The notes: generated by a model from the sequence alone, not told the origin. A stretch of 64,000 nt of DNA from Hyphomicrobium sp. CS1BSMeth3 (GCF_900117415.1 NZ_FPEI01000004.1:62001-126000); one strand, 5' to 3'; positions 18,877 to 27,836 are shown, numbered from the stretch's first letter. A program made the numbers and translations.

Positions 18877-19281
18877 TCAGGTTGTCCCGGAAAGAACCTG
18901 ACTGGCCACGGAAATGTACTTCCGACCGGCTTCTTTTGCCAGATCCACCGCCTCTACGAGCGGGCGATCCTTGCGAACACCGGCGAGCTTGATCAGCATC
19001 GGCAAATTGACGCCGGCAATCACTTCGGCGCCCGTCGCCTCCATGACCGAGATGGCGAGGTTCGACGGCGTGCCGCCGAACATGTCCGTGAGCACGACGA
19101 CGCCCTTGCCGCTGTCGGCGCGCTGCACGGCCTCTATGAGCTGCTGGCGTCGTCGCTCGATGTCGTCATCGGGACCGATCGACAGCGTTTCGAGCTGCTC
19201 CTGCGGCCCGACGACATGCTCGAGTGCCGCCTTGAATTCAGTCGCCAGTCCTGCGTGCGTAATGATGACCAGACCGATCAT
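18877..19281 (-). CDS. PTS EIIA component, mannose type (EIIA-Man-like)
   Basis: A 134-residue EIIA domain of the mannose/fructose family. The phosphorylated residue is H9 in LVIITHAGLATEF. The family core VVVLTDMFGGTPSNLAI and the segment EVIAGVNLPMLIKL are both present. The start at 19281 is chosen because the family begins with MIGLVIITH; an upstream in-frame extension is Arg-rich and unlike the family. It precedes the HPr gene. In relatives this pair follows chvG-chvI-hprK; here those genes are absent and rlpA lies upstream instead, so the locus has been rearranged. Confidence 0.92.
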   Translation of the reverse strand: MIGLVIITHAGLATEFKAALEHVVGPQEQLETLSIGPDDDIERRRQQLIEAVQRADSGKGVVVLTDMFGGTPSNLAISVMEATGAEVIAGVNLPMLIKLAGVRKDRPLVEAVDLAKEAGRKYISVASQVLSGTT

Positions 19282-19423
19282 CGCTCGCTTCCGCCTCCTA
19301 TCACCCCCGACGTGCGGCACATGATTGGCAAAGGCTAGGAGGGCGCGCAAGCAAAACCGGACACGCCCGAGGTTACATATTGGTCATAAATGCTCTGGAC
19401 TTAACGAGAACGCCGCGCTGCCA

Positions 19424-20236
19424 TCACTCGCCGAGCGAGGCCGCCTGGCGGTACCAGGGCTGGCGTTCCAGGAAAGCGCGCTCGGCATGGTCGCTGCCGT
19501 CGAGCGGCGCCCGCCCCGCATAGGTGACGCGGACGGTGGCTAGGCCCTGGCCCTTGAAATCGAGCAGGCGGGCGGCCTCCTTGGACAGGTCGATAATCCT
19601 ATCCCCCTTGAAGGGTCCTCGGTTGTTGATACGCACCATGATCGTCCGCCCATTTACCGAATTGTGCACGTAGGCATAGGACGGCATGGGAAGCGTGCGG
19701 TGCGCCGCCGATAGACGGTGCATGTCGTAGGTTTCGCCGTTGGCGGTCACGCCGCCGTGGAAGCGGGGGCCGTACCACGAGGCAGTGCCCACCTCCTCAT
19801 AGTCAGGATCCTCGGCCGGCGTGTAGGTGCGGCCCGCGACAGTGTACGGCCGCCCGATCTTGTAGGCGCCACGCTCCGGCAGGACGCGGGAGGCGCGCGG
19901 CCCCCTGGCGGCGCATTCGGACGGCGCATCGAGGCGGGGGGAGCCCCACTTCGTCAGGCACGGTCCGCGCTCGCCAGGCGCTTGAGGGCCCTGCGGAGGC
20001 AGGACCTGCATGGAGGGCGCGATCGGCGTCTCCGGCGCCAGGGATGGCGCAGGCATGGTGACGAGCGGCGCAGTGGCCGGCTCTGTGCTGGTCTGCCAAT
20101 TTGCAGTGGGCGGCTCGTCGCGCGCGCAGGCGCCGAGCATGAGAGCAGCGCCGAGCACCAGCGCGATCCTGGGCCCGCCTCGCATCCGCCCGCTCATCAT
20201 GCGGGCCGCGTTACCAGCCATGCTCATTAAGCGCAT
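19424..20236 (-). CDS. rlpA: Septal ring lytic transglycosylase RlpA family lipoprotein
   Basis: An outer-membrane lipoprotein with a double-psi beta-barrel (DPBB) domain. Family members act on peptidoglycan lacking stem peptides. It has 270 residues. The signal segment IALVLGAALMLGAC has a lipobox with the acylated Cys at about residue 37. A Pro/Ala-rich linker follows. The DPBB domain begins GTASWYGPRFHGGVTANGE and contains MVRINNRGPFKGDRIIDLS. No C-terminal SPOR domain follows, so septal targeting as in E. coli RlpA is not expected from sequence. The ATG at 20236 has GGAG four bases upstream; ATGs at 20221 and further in are possible alternatives. Confidence 0.88.
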   Translation of the reverse strand: MRLMSMAGNAARMMSGRMRGGPRIALVLGAALMLGACARDEPPTANWQTSTEPATAPLVTMPAPSLAPETPIAPSMQVLPPQGPQAPGERGPCLTKWGSPRLDAPSECAARGPRASRVLPERGAYKIGRPYTVAGRTYTPAEDPDYEEVGTASWYGPRFHGGVTANGETYDMHRLSAAHRTLPMPSYAYVHNSVNGRTIMVRINNRGPFKGDRIIDLSKEAARLLDFKGQGLATVRVTYAGRAPLDGSDHAERAFLERQPWYRQAASLGE

Positions 20237-20386
20237 GGAACTCCATCGACTCGAAACCAGCCGGCGACATGCCGGCCAGCGAGCTGCGGACGCTCGATGA
20301 TTCGCGCACTCTGCGCAAGCTTATGCTCAGATGTGTACCACACCGATCATCACGGGACGCCCCGAGCGCGACGCTACCGTCGCGTC

Positions 20387-20788
20387 CTAAGAGCGAGGGA
20401 AGATCTCGGCGTAAATCTCGAGCACGTTGCCGTCCGGGTCGCGGAAGAACAGCGTGCGATGGCCGAAGGCCTGATCTGTCGGCGGCGAGACGATCGCGAC
20501 GCCGCGCTCGGCAAGCGTCGCGGCGCACAAATCCACTTCATGGGGCGCAACTCGAAACGCAAGCTGCAGCGAAAGCGCGCCGATGGGTGGTGCCGGATCG
20601 TCGAAGCGACCTCCTCGCTCGGTCAGGGCGAGAATGCTCGAACCAATCCGGTACTCGACCCATCGCGGGGACAATTCCTTGTGAAGGGGAAAGCCCATTG
20701 TCGTCCCGTAGAACGCCCGCATCTCGGCCATCTGACGCGCAAAGATGACGGTGTAGTCGAGGCTGCGAATGGGAAGCAGCGGGTCCAT
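20387..20788 (-). CDS. VOC family protein (glyoxalase/dioxygenase fold)
   Basis: A 133-residue vicinal-oxygen-chelate protein. The N-terminal half has SLDYTVIFARQMAEMRAFYGTTMGF, typical of the first beta-alpha-beta unit. The C-terminal half has RTLFFRDPDGNVLEIYAEIF, with the usual metal-ligand Glu in the last motif. The function may be lyase, dioxygenase or resistance; nothing in the sequence decides. The ATG at 20788 has a GAGGAG site seven bases upstream. It follows metY by 41 bp on the same strand and may be co-transcribed with it. Confidence 0.82.
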   Translation of the reverse strand: MDPLLPIRSLDYTVIFARQMAEMRAFYGTTMGFPLHKELSPRWVEYRIGSSILALTERGGRFDDPAPPIGALSLQLAFRVAPHEVDLCAATLAERGVAIVSPPTDQAFGHRTLFFRDPDGNVLEIYAEIFPRS

Positions 20789-20829
20789 CACAACTCCTCG
20801 ATCTTGCGCCCGTCGTGCCGGGACCTGCC

Positions 20830-22125
20830 TCACCCGATCGCCGCAAGGGCCTTCTCGATATCGGCGATGATGTCCGCCTCGTCCTCGATGCCGACGGAGA
20901 GGCGCACCACGTCATCGCCGGCACCAGCGGCCGCGCGCTGCTCGGGCGTGAGCTGGCTGTGCGTCGTGGAGGCCGGATGAATAACGAGGCTGCGCACATC
21001 GCCGATGTTGGCGAGATGCGAGAAGAGCTCGAGCGCACCGACGAATTTGACACCCGCCTCATAGCCGCCCTTGAGCCCGAACGTGAAGACCGCGCCGGCG
21101 CCGTTCGGCGAGATCTTCTTCTGGAGGGCATGGAACTTGTTCTCGGGCAGGCCCGCGTAGTTGACCCATGCGACCTTGGGATGCTTCGCGAGATACTCGG
21201 CAGCGGCCTGCGTATTGGCATTGTGCTGGCGCATGCGCAGCGGCAGCGTCTCGATGCCCGTGTTGATCAGGAAGGCATTGAACGGCGAGATGGCCGGTCC
21301 GAGATCGCGCAGCCCCATGACGCGCGCGGCGATGGCAAAGGCGAAATTCCCGAAGGTCTCGGCGAGCACCATGCCGTTGTAGCTCGCGTTCGGCGCGGTG
21401 AGCGTCGGATACCGATCGCCCGCCTTGAGCCAGTCGTACGTACCGCTGTCGACGATGAGGCCGCCGATCGAGTTGCCGTGGCCGCCGAGGAACTTCGTTG
21501 CCGAATGCACGATAATGTCGGCGCCATGGTCCTTGGGCTTGACCAGGTATGGCGTCGCGAGCGTGTTGTCGACGATGAGCGGGATGTTGTGCTTCTTCGC
21601 GATGGCACCGATAGCCGGCAGGTCGATGATGATGCCGCCCGGATTGGCGATGCTCTCGACGAACAGCGCCTTGGTCTTCGGCGTAATCGCCTTCTCGAAG
21701 CTCGCGGGATCGGTCGAATCCGCCCAGATGACGTTCCAGTTGAACTTCTTGAAGGAGTGGTTGAACTGGTTGATCGAGCCGCCGTAGAGCTGGCGGCCAG
21801 CAACGAACTCGTCGCCCGGCTCGAGCAGCGTGTGGAAGACGAGGAACTGCGCGGCATGGCCGGAGGCCACGGCGAGCGCCGCGGTGCCCCCTTCGAGAGC
21901 AGCAACGCGCTGCTCGAGAACGGCCTGCGTCGGGTTCATGATGCGCGTGTAGATGTTGCCAAACGCCTGGAGGCCGAAAAGAGCGGCAGCGTGCTCGGCG
22001 TCATTGAAGACGAACGAGGTCGTCTGGTAGATCGGCGTGACGCGGGCCCCCGTCGATGGGTCGGGCGCCGCCCCGGCGTGGACCGCCAGCGTCGCAAAGC
22101 CCGGGCCCTTGGTCGCATCCGTCAT
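20830..22125 (-). CDS. metY: O-acetylhomoserine aminocarboxypropyltransferase / sulfhydrylase
   Basis: A PLP enzyme of the Cys/Met metabolism family that makes homocysteine (or methionine) from O-acetylhomoserine and sulfide (or methanethiol). It has 431 residues. It begins GFATLAVHAGAAPDPSTGAR, a common start for this group. Signature segments are NPTQAVLEQRVAALEGGTAALAVASGHAAQ, the cofactor-side DNTLATPYLVKP and the PLP-Lys motif SATKFLGGHGNS near residue 210. The C-terminus has SLVIHPASTTHSQLTPEQ and VRLSVGIED. Length and motifs favour MetY over MetZ or MetB. It is divergent from the agmatinase-family gene. I found no SAM-II riboswitch signature upstream. Confidence 0.92.
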   Translation of the reverse strand: MTDATKGPGFATLAVHAGAAPDPSTGARVTPIYQTTSFVFNDAEHAAALFGLQAFGNIYTRIMNPTQAVLEQRVAALEGGTAALAVASGHAAQFLVFHTLLEPGDEFVAGRQLYGGSINQFNHSFKKFNWNVIWADSTDPASFEKAITPKTKALFVESIANPGGIIIDLPAIGAIAKKHNIPLIVDNTLATPYLVKPKDHGADIIVHSATKFLGGHGNSIGGLIVDSGTYDWLKAGDRYPTLTAPNASYNGMVLAETFGNFAFAIAARVMGLRDLGPAISPFNAFLINTGIETLPLRMRQHNANTQAAAEYLAKHPKVAWVNYAGLPENKFHALQKKISPNGAGAVFTFGLKGGYEAGVKFVGALELFSHLANIGDVRSLVIHPASTTHSQLTPEQRAAAGAGDDVVRLSVGIEDEADIIADIEKALAAIG

Positions 22126-22320
22126 CAGATCTCTCCCTAATATTCGGTTGGCCTACCGGCGTTTCATCCCACTACAAGCTGATCGGCGCCCGTGGCGTCA
22201 ATGGCGAAGTCGTGGCAAGCATTTCGCTGCGCGCAATATGGCCCTCGCGCGGTGCAGTTGGGCGCGCGACACGGCTCGGCTATCTTCGATCGGAAAGCTG
22301 ACACTACGGGGACCTTGCGC

Positions 22321-23367
22321 ATGGACAAGGACAAGCTCGCGGCATTGAGGGCCAAGTACGCAGGCGCCAAGGGCGGTAACGTCCTGGACCCCGCCTTTGC
22401 CGAGGTTGCCGCACGCGTCTTCTCGGCGCCCGACCGTCGCAAATGGCCGTTCGCCGATCCGGCGACGCTGCTCGGTGCGCGCTTTGCGCCCGATGCGGCC
22501 GTGACAGGTTTCGCCGGGCTCGATGTGGCCCTCATCGGCGTTCCCATGGACCTCGGCGTGACAAACCGCGCGGGTGCGCGCCTCGGGCCCCGCGCGGTGC
22601 GCGGCGTGGAGCGGATCGGCCCCTATGAGCATGTGCTGCGCGTTGCGCCCATGGGCGAGCTCGAAGTCGCGGACGTCGGCGATGTGCCCATGAAGAGCCG
22701 CTTCAGCCTCGATGAATGCCACGCCGATATCGAGGCCTTCTACAACGAGATTGCGCGGGCCGGCGTGATCCCCCTCTCGGTCGGCGGCGATCACTCGATC
22801 ACGCTGCCGATCCTCAAGGCGCTCGGCCGCGAGCGGCCACTCGGCATGGTCCACATCGATGCGCACTGCGATACGGCCGGCGAGTACGAGGGCGCCAAGT
22901 TTCATCATGGCGGGCCCTTTCGCCTCGCCGTGCTCGAAGGTGTGCTCGATCCCGAGCGCGTGATCCAGATCGGCATTCGCGGCGGCGCGGAATATCTCTG
23001 GGAGTTCTCCTTCGAGAGCGGCATGACCGTCATTCATGCCGAAGAGGTGGGCGAAATGGGGCTCGCCACGGTCATCGCGAGGGCGCGGGAGGTCGTCGGC
23101 AGCGGACCGACCTATGTGAGCTTCGACATCGACAGTCTCGATCCGGCCTTTGCGCCAGGCACCGGCACGCCGGAGGTCGGCGGTCTCATGCCGCGCGAAG
23201 CCCTGGCCATCCTGCGCGGGCTCGCGGGCATCGATATCGTCGGCGGTGATGTGGTCGAAGTGGCGCCGCAGTACGATGCCAACACCACGACGGCGCAAGC
23301 CGGGGCGCAGATGCTCTTCGAGTTGCTATGCCTCGTGGCGCTGCGCGGGACGGCACGCGGCGCCTGA
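22321..23367 (+). CDS. Agmatinase / ureohydrolase family enzyme
   Basis: A binuclear manganese hydrolase of the arginase/agmatinase family, 348 residues. Metal-binding motifs are complete: GGDHSITLPIL near residue 153, DAHCDT near 180 and SFDIDSLDPAFAPGTGTPE near 267. The longer N-terminus (KLAALRAKYAGAKGG and onward) is seen in a proteobacterial subgroup annotated as agmatinase, whose true substrate may be another guanidino compound. The ATG at 22321 has GGGGACC upstream and begins the conserved portion. It stands alone between metY and the receiver protein, so the context does not point to a polyamine pathway. Confidence 0.85.
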   Translation: MDKDKLAALRAKYAGAKGGNVLDPAFAEVAARVFSAPDRRKWPFADPATLLGARFAPDAAVTGFAGLDVALIGVPMDLGVTNRAGARLGPRAVRGVERIGPYEHVLRVAPMGELEVADVGDVPMKSRFSLDECHADIEAFYNEIARAGVIPLSVGGDHSITLPILKALGRERPLGMVHIDAHCDTAGEYEGAKFHHGGPFRLAVLEGVLDPERVIQIGIRGGAEYLWEFSFESGMTVIHAEEVGEMGLATVIARAREVVGSGPTYVSFDIDSLDPAFAPGTGTPEVGGLMPREALAILRGLAGIDIVGGDVVEVAPQYDANTTTAQAGAQMLFELLCLVALRGTARGA

Positions 23368-23373
23368 GTACCT

Positions 23374-23739
23374 CTAGCCGAGCCCAGCCTCGGCGATACG
23401 CGCGTAGAGCGACTCGCGATCGTAGGGCTTGAGCACGTAGTCGTTGGCGCCCGCGGTGATCGCGCGCGAGAGCTCGACCTTGTCGTTCTCGGTGGCGCAG
23501 TAGAGGATGAACGGCCGCTTCTTCTTGTTGAGCGGCCGGAAGGACTGAAGGAACTCCATGCCCCCCATGACCGGCATCTGCCAGTCGAGCAGGATCATGT
23601 CCGGCATCCCGGAATCGCAGATATCGAGCGCCTGCTGGCCGTTCTCCGCCTCGATCACCTCGAAGTTGAGGTTGGTCATGATACGGCTGGCGACCTTGCG
23701 GATGACCTCGGAGTCCTCGACGATGAGACACTGTTTCAT
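23374..23739 (-). CDS. Single-domain response regulator (CheY-like receiver)
   Basis: A stand-alone receiver domain of 121 residues. The acidic pair E8-D9 is in LIVEDSEV, the phosphoacceptor D52 in MILLDWQMPVMGG, the conserved Thr at T83 (YCATEND) and the Lys at K104 (YVLKPYD). No output domain follows. The insertion NKKKRPFILYC is basic. No histidine kinase is next to it, so its partner is unknown; phosphorelay intermediates of this kind are common in alphaproteobacteria. The start chosen (MKQCLIVEDSE) excludes a non-conserved 21-residue upstream extension. It is convergent with the agmatinase-family gene. Confidence 0.9.
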   Translation of the reverse strand: MKQCLIVEDSEVIRKVASRIMTNLNFEVIEAENGQQALDICDSGMPDMILLDWQMPVMGGMEFLQSFRPLNKKKRPFILYCATENDKVELSRAITAGANDYVLKPYDRESLYARIAEAGLG

Positions 23740-23891
23740 GCACACGATCCAATTGGAGCGCCACACCGCGGCGCCAGGCTGCAATTGAAGAAAGGGCCAC
23801 ATCCGATCGGACGCGGCGCGAGTGTGCGAAACAAGCGTTAAGAATTTCCTGAGACTTGGATTGCATTCCGCTCGGAAGACAGGCCGCCGGC

Positions 23892-24227
23892 ATGACGGAC
23901 ACAGAGCAGCAGAACACCAGAGACACGGCCGGCGACAGCGGGCTCTGCCAGTCGTGCGGCGCCTGCTGCGCGCATTCGCACGAATGGCCGCGCTTCACGC
24001 TCGAGAGCGATGACGAGATCGCCCGAATACCACTGGCAATGATCGCCGCTGACGGGTCGGGAATGCGCTGCGACGGCGAACGCTGCGCAGCGCTCGCCGG
24101 CACCATCAATAGTGCGGTGAGCTGCACGATCTATGCCGTGCGTCCCATCGTGTGTCGCGACTGCCTGCCCGGCGATGATGCCTGTACAATGGCCAGGACC
24201 GCACGAAACCTGCCGCCCATCGCCTGA
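23892..24227 (+). CDS. YkgJ family cysteine cluster protein
   Basis: A 111-residue protein with the CxxCxxCC pattern of the YkgJ/UPF0153 group (GLCQSCGACCAH). Further Cys occur in MRCDGERCAAL, SCTIYAVRPIVCRDCLPG and DACTMA. These Cys are thought to bind zinc or an iron-sulfur cluster; the function is unknown. The start MTDTEQQN at 23892 is preferred over an upstream in-frame codon at 23856 because the added residues show no family similarity. It is divergent from the receiver gene, and a GC-rich hairpin follows its stop. Confidence 0.82.
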   Translation: MTDTEQQNTRDTAGDSGLCQSCGACCAHSHEWPRFTLESDDEIARIPLAMIAADGSGMRCDGERCAALAGTINSAVSCTIYAVRPIVCRDCLPGDDACTMARTARNLPPIA

Positions 24228-24246
24228 AGCGGTGCCGGAAAACAAT

Positions 24247-24272
24247 CCGCCCCGAGGAGGCCCCCGGGGCGG
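24247..24272. terminator. GC-rich hairpin between convergent YkgJ and DUF2076 genes
   Basis: CCGCCCCG (24247-24254) and CGGGGCGG (24265-24272) are perfect 8-bp arms around a 10-nt loop. The position, 19 bp after one stop and 36 bp before the other of two convergent genes, fits a bidirectional terminator. There is no T-run, so intrinsic termination is plausible rather than certain. Confidence 0.55.
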
Positions 24273-24308
24273 CATCTGCTATCGGCACGCACTGACTATA
24301 GAGGTCGG

Positions 24309-25088
24309 TCAGATATCGATATCGTCCGAGCCGCCACCCCAGTCGCCGTCACCATCGTCGGCGCCGGCATCGTGGTAGTCGGTATCGTAGTTGCCGGGAT
24401 CGTTGTTCGAGGAGTCCTGATGACTCACCTCATTGGGCGTGGAGCCGCTGCCGCTCTGCCCGGCGTGTGCCTCTCCGCTCTTCGGGCCGCCGAACATGCC
24501 GCCGAGGCTGTTGGCGAGAAGCGTACCACCCGCAACGCCGGCTGCCATGGCTGCCGCCGTGCGGAAGAAGCCGCCACCACCGCCCGACTGTGCCTGCGGC
24601 GGAGGCGTACCAGGGCCGGGACCGGGAGGCGGAGACTGCGGACGCCCGCTGCTCCACGATGGACCACGCGCCGGCTCGGGCGATGAGTCGTACGCACTTG
24701 GGCCGCTGCGCGAGCCGATCGGCGGAATGCCGCTGCCGCGGTCGTCGCCATACCGGCGGTCATCCGCGTAGCGGCGATCGTCGGCATAGTCGTCGCGCTG
24801 CGGGGGTGCGGTGCCGCGCCGGCCACTGAGGAAGCCGCCGCCGCTCGATGCCGGGCGAGAAGCGTTGGCGAGCTGCTCCTCGAGCTCGTTGATCCGGCCT
24901 TCCAGATCCCCAATATGAGCCTCTTGAATGAGCGTGGTCTGCACCAGGATGTAGGCGCTGTCAGGTGTTCTCCGCATGAGCTGGTTGATCAACGCGTCGG
25001 CCTCGGGGTCCTTGTCGGCTGGACCATTGGCCTGAAGGCGCGCGAACAGATCATTGATTGCGTGCCGCTCGTCTGGGGTTAATGCCAT
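24309..25088 (-). CDS. DUF2076 domain-containing protein
   Basis: A 259-residue protein of the DUF2076 family, of unknown function. The conserved N-terminus MALTPDERHAINDLFARLQ leads to ALINQLMRRTPDSAYILVQT and a short coiled coil (LEGRINELEEQLANA). The middle is low-complexity, rich in Arg, Asp, Ser, Pro and Gly. A possible membrane segment AAAMAAGVAGGTLLANSLG follows, and the tail is strongly acidic (DGDGDWGGGSDDIDI), as in other members. The start at 25088 matches the family. It is monocistronic by layout, followed by a convergent hairpin. Confidence 0.85.
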   Translation of the reverse strand: MALTPDERHAINDLFARLQANGPADKDPEADALINQLMRRTPDSAYILVQTTLIQEAHIGDLEGRINELEEQLANASRPASSGGGFLSGRRGTAPPQRDDYADDRRYADDRRYGDDRGSGIPPIGSRSGPSAYDSSPEPARGPSWSSGRPQSPPPGPGPGTPPPQAQSGGGGGFFRTAAAMAAGVAGGTLLANSLGGMFGGPKSGEAHAGQSGSGSTPNEVSHQDSSNNDPGNYDTDYHDAGADDGDGDWGGGSDDIDI

Positions 25089-25252
25089 CTGAGATTCTCC
25101 GCTCCCTTTACGTCGATGACGCGCGTTTAATGTCGTAAGCGGCAGGGGCGCGCACAAGGCCGCGCGCCTTTCTCGCAAAAATTTAATGTTGGGAGGCGTG
25201 CACGCGAACAAGCGCAGAACAGATGGTGACAGCCACGCTCGCGTTCTTCAGG

Positions 25253-25963
25253 TTAAGTTATCGCGTCTGCCGGCTGGCGCAGATCGAAGACCCCAAGTAG
25301 CAGCAGCCCGGCAGCAAAGCCGCCGAGGTGGGCTTCCCAGGCAATGCCGGCGGCATCGGTCAAAACAGGCGCCGCGAACGCAACGAGGAAGTTCACCACG
25401 ACGAACGCGATGATGGCGAACAGCATGCGCCGGCTTTGAAAGCATTCGCCGACCGTGGCGAGACGGACCGTGCGCGGCGACTCACGCATCTCATGGAAAT
25501 CGCCGTTATCGATCGTCGGCAGCAGCAGGCGGAAGCCGGCCGCCATCAGTCCCGAGATCGCCCCCGATGCGCCCACCATGGGCACGACCTCACCCCATCG
25601 CACGACCATGAAGGCAAGCGCGCCGGCAATCCCGCAGACGGCGGCAAACAGGAAAAAGCGGGTCGTGCCGACGCGTCGTGCCACCGCGCTCCCGAACACC
25701 AGCAGCCACGCACTGTTGATCAACAGGTGCGTCAGGTCTCCGTGAACGAGCTGATGCGTCAGGAATGATGTCCAGGACGCGAGGGGGCCGCCCGGAAGCT
25801 CGCCCGCAAGGCCGACGTAGCGTGCCGGAATGAACGCCAGCACCCAGACCAGGTGCTCGTCGTCGACGTCGGTGAGACGCGCCATGCCGACGTGCACAAT
25901 CATTAACACGGCAAGCGCGGCAACGACGGCAGCCGGCACGTTCAGGATCGGTTCACGGGTCAA
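25253..25963 (-). CDS. Rhomboid family intramembrane serine protease
   Basis: A membrane serine protease. From the TTG at 25963 it has 236 residues and starts (M)TREPILNVPAAVV, close to the usual alphaproteobacterial rhomboid N-terminus. A GTG at 26041 would add 26 residues without family character, so the start is uncertain. Six helices are expected. The catalytic Ser is in GASGAISGL and the catalytic His in WEAHLGGFAAGL; the conserved HLLINSAWLLVFG segment precedes them. No substrate is evident. It is divergent from the PAS-family gene. Confidence 0.85.
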   Translation of the reverse strand: MTREPILNVPAAVVAALAVLMIVHVGMARLTDVDDEHLVWVLAFIPARYVGLAGELPGGPLASWTSFLTHQLVHGDLTHLLINSAWLLVFGSAVARRVGTTRFFLFAAVCGIAGALAFMVVRWGEVVPMVGASGAISGLMAAGFRLLLPTIDNGDFHEMRESPRTVRLATVGECFQSRRMLFAIIAFVVVNFLVAFAAPVLTDAAGIAWEAHLGGFAAGLLLLGVFDLRQPADAIT

Positions 25964-26197
25964 GGAGTGGCCCCAGCTCTGATATCGCTCTGCAGGTAGT
26001 GCATGATGCGGCCACCCGCAACCCGGCGGATGGAAGGCCACAAATCGGCACGATCGTTAACTGGCACGAAAGCTGCTGATCGAGTGTCGTGCAAGCACCA
26101 TGTGGCGCGCCTGTCCTACTTTGGGCCGGTCTCCGCGACCCGTTGGGCGCCTGTACACGCGTCAATGGAGGGAACTCCACCCGGTCGGGGACCAGGA

Positions 26198-26818
26198 ATG
26201 CAGCATACGACAAGCCAGATCCTCTACAAGTACTGGAACGAAATTCGTGGCCGACGCATGGCGCCACGCCGCTTCGAGATCGAGCCGGCGCGCTTCGCAG
26301 CCATCCTACCCGAAACCTTCGTCGTCGAGTGCGAAGAAGGCGAAGGACACCGCTTTCGCCTCGCGGGTACACGCGTCACCGAGAAGCTCGGCTTCGATTT
26401 GCGCGGACGGGAGTTCTCCGATCTTTTCGATGGTTCAGAACACGCAGATCTCAAGCCATTTCTTGCATCCATTACCGGGCAGGGCGCCGTCGGGGTCATC
26501 ACAGCCGAGATGTCGACGGCGAGCGGGCGCAAAGCACTTTTCGAAACCCTAGTTCTTCCGCTGATCCATACCGAGGACCGCATCACCCGCCTCCTCGGCG
26601 CTCTATCGACCCGTAACCACGAGCCCTGGCTCGGCACCGAGCCGCTCAAACCCGGGCGGATCGTCGCGAGCGACATCATCTGGCCCGACGGCCGCCCGCA
26701 CGCCGTAGCCGAGCGCATGGCGCCACCACCTCCGAGCCCCTTCAAGTACGACTTCACGCGCTCGCGCCTCGTGCGAAGCCGGCGGCGTCTGTTCCGCGTC
26801 TACGAGGGCGGGCGGTAA
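26198..26818 (+). CDS. PAS domain-containing protein (PAS_5 family)
   Basis: A 206-residue protein of a PAS-like family common in alphaproteobacteria. The N-terminus TSQILYKYWNEIRGRRMAPRR is characteristic, followed by IEPARFAAILPETFVVE, RFRLAGTRVTEKLGFDLRG and LVLPLIHTEDRITRLLGAL. No kinase or other output domain is fused. The C-terminus is basic (RSRLVRSRRRLFRVYEGGR), which could suit DNA or membrane contact, though this is speculation. The ATG at 26198 matches family starts; an in-frame ATG 11 codons upstream is less likely. The function is unknown. Confidence 0.78.
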   Translation: MQHTTSQILYKYWNEIRGRRMAPRRFEIEPARFAAILPETFVVECEEGEGHRFRLAGTRVTEKLGFDLRGREFSDLFDGSEHADLKPFLASITGQGAVGVITAEMSTASGRKALFETLVLPLIHTEDRITRLLGALSTRNHEPWLGTEPLKPGRIVASDIIWPDGRPHAVAERMAPPPPSPFKYDFTRSRLVRSRRRLFRVYEGGR

Positions 26819-26879
26819 ACAGCGTCACATTCCGGGACAGCAAGGATCACGTCCAAAAGTAAACGCGCGAGGTACTAGT

Positions 26880-27836
26880 TCAGCGTCCACCGCGATCTGC
26901 AGCAGCCTTGGCATCGGCCGTGAGCACCTCGCTCGCCCGCGCGCAGTCGACGTCCATCTGCGCCTTCAGGGCATCGAGGCTGTCGAACTTGCGATCGCCG
27001 CGCAGGAACTCGACGAACTCGACCTCGATGCGCCGTCCGTAAAGATCGCCGTCGAAGTCGAACAGGAAGACCTCGAGCACCGGCGAACCGTCATCGAACG
27101 TCGGGCGCGTACCGAGGTAGGCCGCACCCTGGTAGCGCTGCCCCTCGAAGTCCACGTGGACCGCATAGATGCCGTGGGCGAGCGCCGCGCCGCGCCCAAG
27201 CGCGATATTGGCCGTGGGATAGCCGAGCCCAGTCCCGCGCCGCGCACCACCCTGCACGATGCCCTCGACCTTCCAGCGGTGGCCCAGCATCTCCGCAGCT
27301 CCTTCGACATCACCCTGCGCCAGCTCGGCGCGCACCGCACTCGATGAATACACTTCGCCACCGCTGCCGATCGGCGGCACGACGGACACGCCAAAGCCGA
27401 AGGCCTTGCCGAGCTCCACAAGCTGCTGGGCATTACCGGCGCGGCCCTTGCCGAAGAGGAAGTCGTAGCCAATGACGATGTGCGCGACCCCGAGCCCCGC
27501 GACCAGCACGCGCTCGACGAATTCCTCCGACGACATCTGCGCGAGCTCGTGCGCGAACGGCAGCACGAACGTGATCTCGACACCGTAGATCTCGAGGAGC
27601 TTCAACTTCTGCGGCAGCGGCGTCAGCGTAAAGAGCGGCCGCGCCGGCTGGAAGAACTCGCGCGGATGCGGCTCGAACACCACGGCGCCGGCACGAATGC
27701 CGAGGCGCGCTGCTTCCGCCCGCACGCGTGCGATCAGCGCCTGATGGCCCTTGTGGACTCCATCGAAGTTACCGATCGCGACCGATGCGCCACGCGCACC
27801 GGGCGGGACATGATCATAGCCCTGGAAGACGTCCAT
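26880..27836 (-). CDS. ribF: Bifunctional riboflavin kinase / FAD synthetase RibF
   Basis: Makes FMN from riboflavin and then FAD. It has 318 residues. The N-terminal adenylyltransferase domain carries GNFDGVHKGHQALI at about residues 22-35 and ITFVLPFAHELAQMSSEEFV. The C-terminal kinase domain begins near residue 185 with GIVQGGARRGTGLGYPTANI and continues with VFLFDFDGDLYGRRIEVEF and FLRGDRKFDSLDALKAQM. It lies downstream of maoC on the same strand, separated by a 162-bp gap holding palindromic element D. The other rib genes of the window lie about 15 kb away. Confidence 0.95.
   Translation of the reverse strand: MDVFQGYDHVPPGARGASVAIGNFDGVHKGHQALIARVRAEAARLGIRAGAVVFEPHPREFFQPARPLFTLTPLPQKLKLLEIYGVEITFVLPFAHELAQMSSEEFVERVLVAGLGVAHIVIGYDFLFGKGRAGNAQQLVELGKAFGFGVSVVPPIGSGGEVYSSSAVRAELAQGDVEGAAEMLGHRWKVEGIVQGGARRGTGLGYPTANIALGRGAALAHGIYAVHVDFEGQRYQGAAYLGTRPTFDDGSPVLEVFLFDFDGDLYGRRIEVEFVEFLRGDRKFDSLDALKAQMDVDCARASEVLTADAKAAADRGGR

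Noticed and set aside
17899-18992. Open frames of 228 and 258 codons on the plus strand in and beyond the prkA upstream gap
   Set aside because: Composition is Arg/Ser/Cys/Pro-rich with no family match, and the second runs antisense through the HPr and EIIA genes.
22126-22320. Possible SAM-II riboswitch upstream of metY
   Set aside because: SAM-II leaders are common before metY/metX in alphaproteobacteria, but the conserved GCTAAAAAGG-type 3' block and the pairing pattern are not present on the minus strand here.
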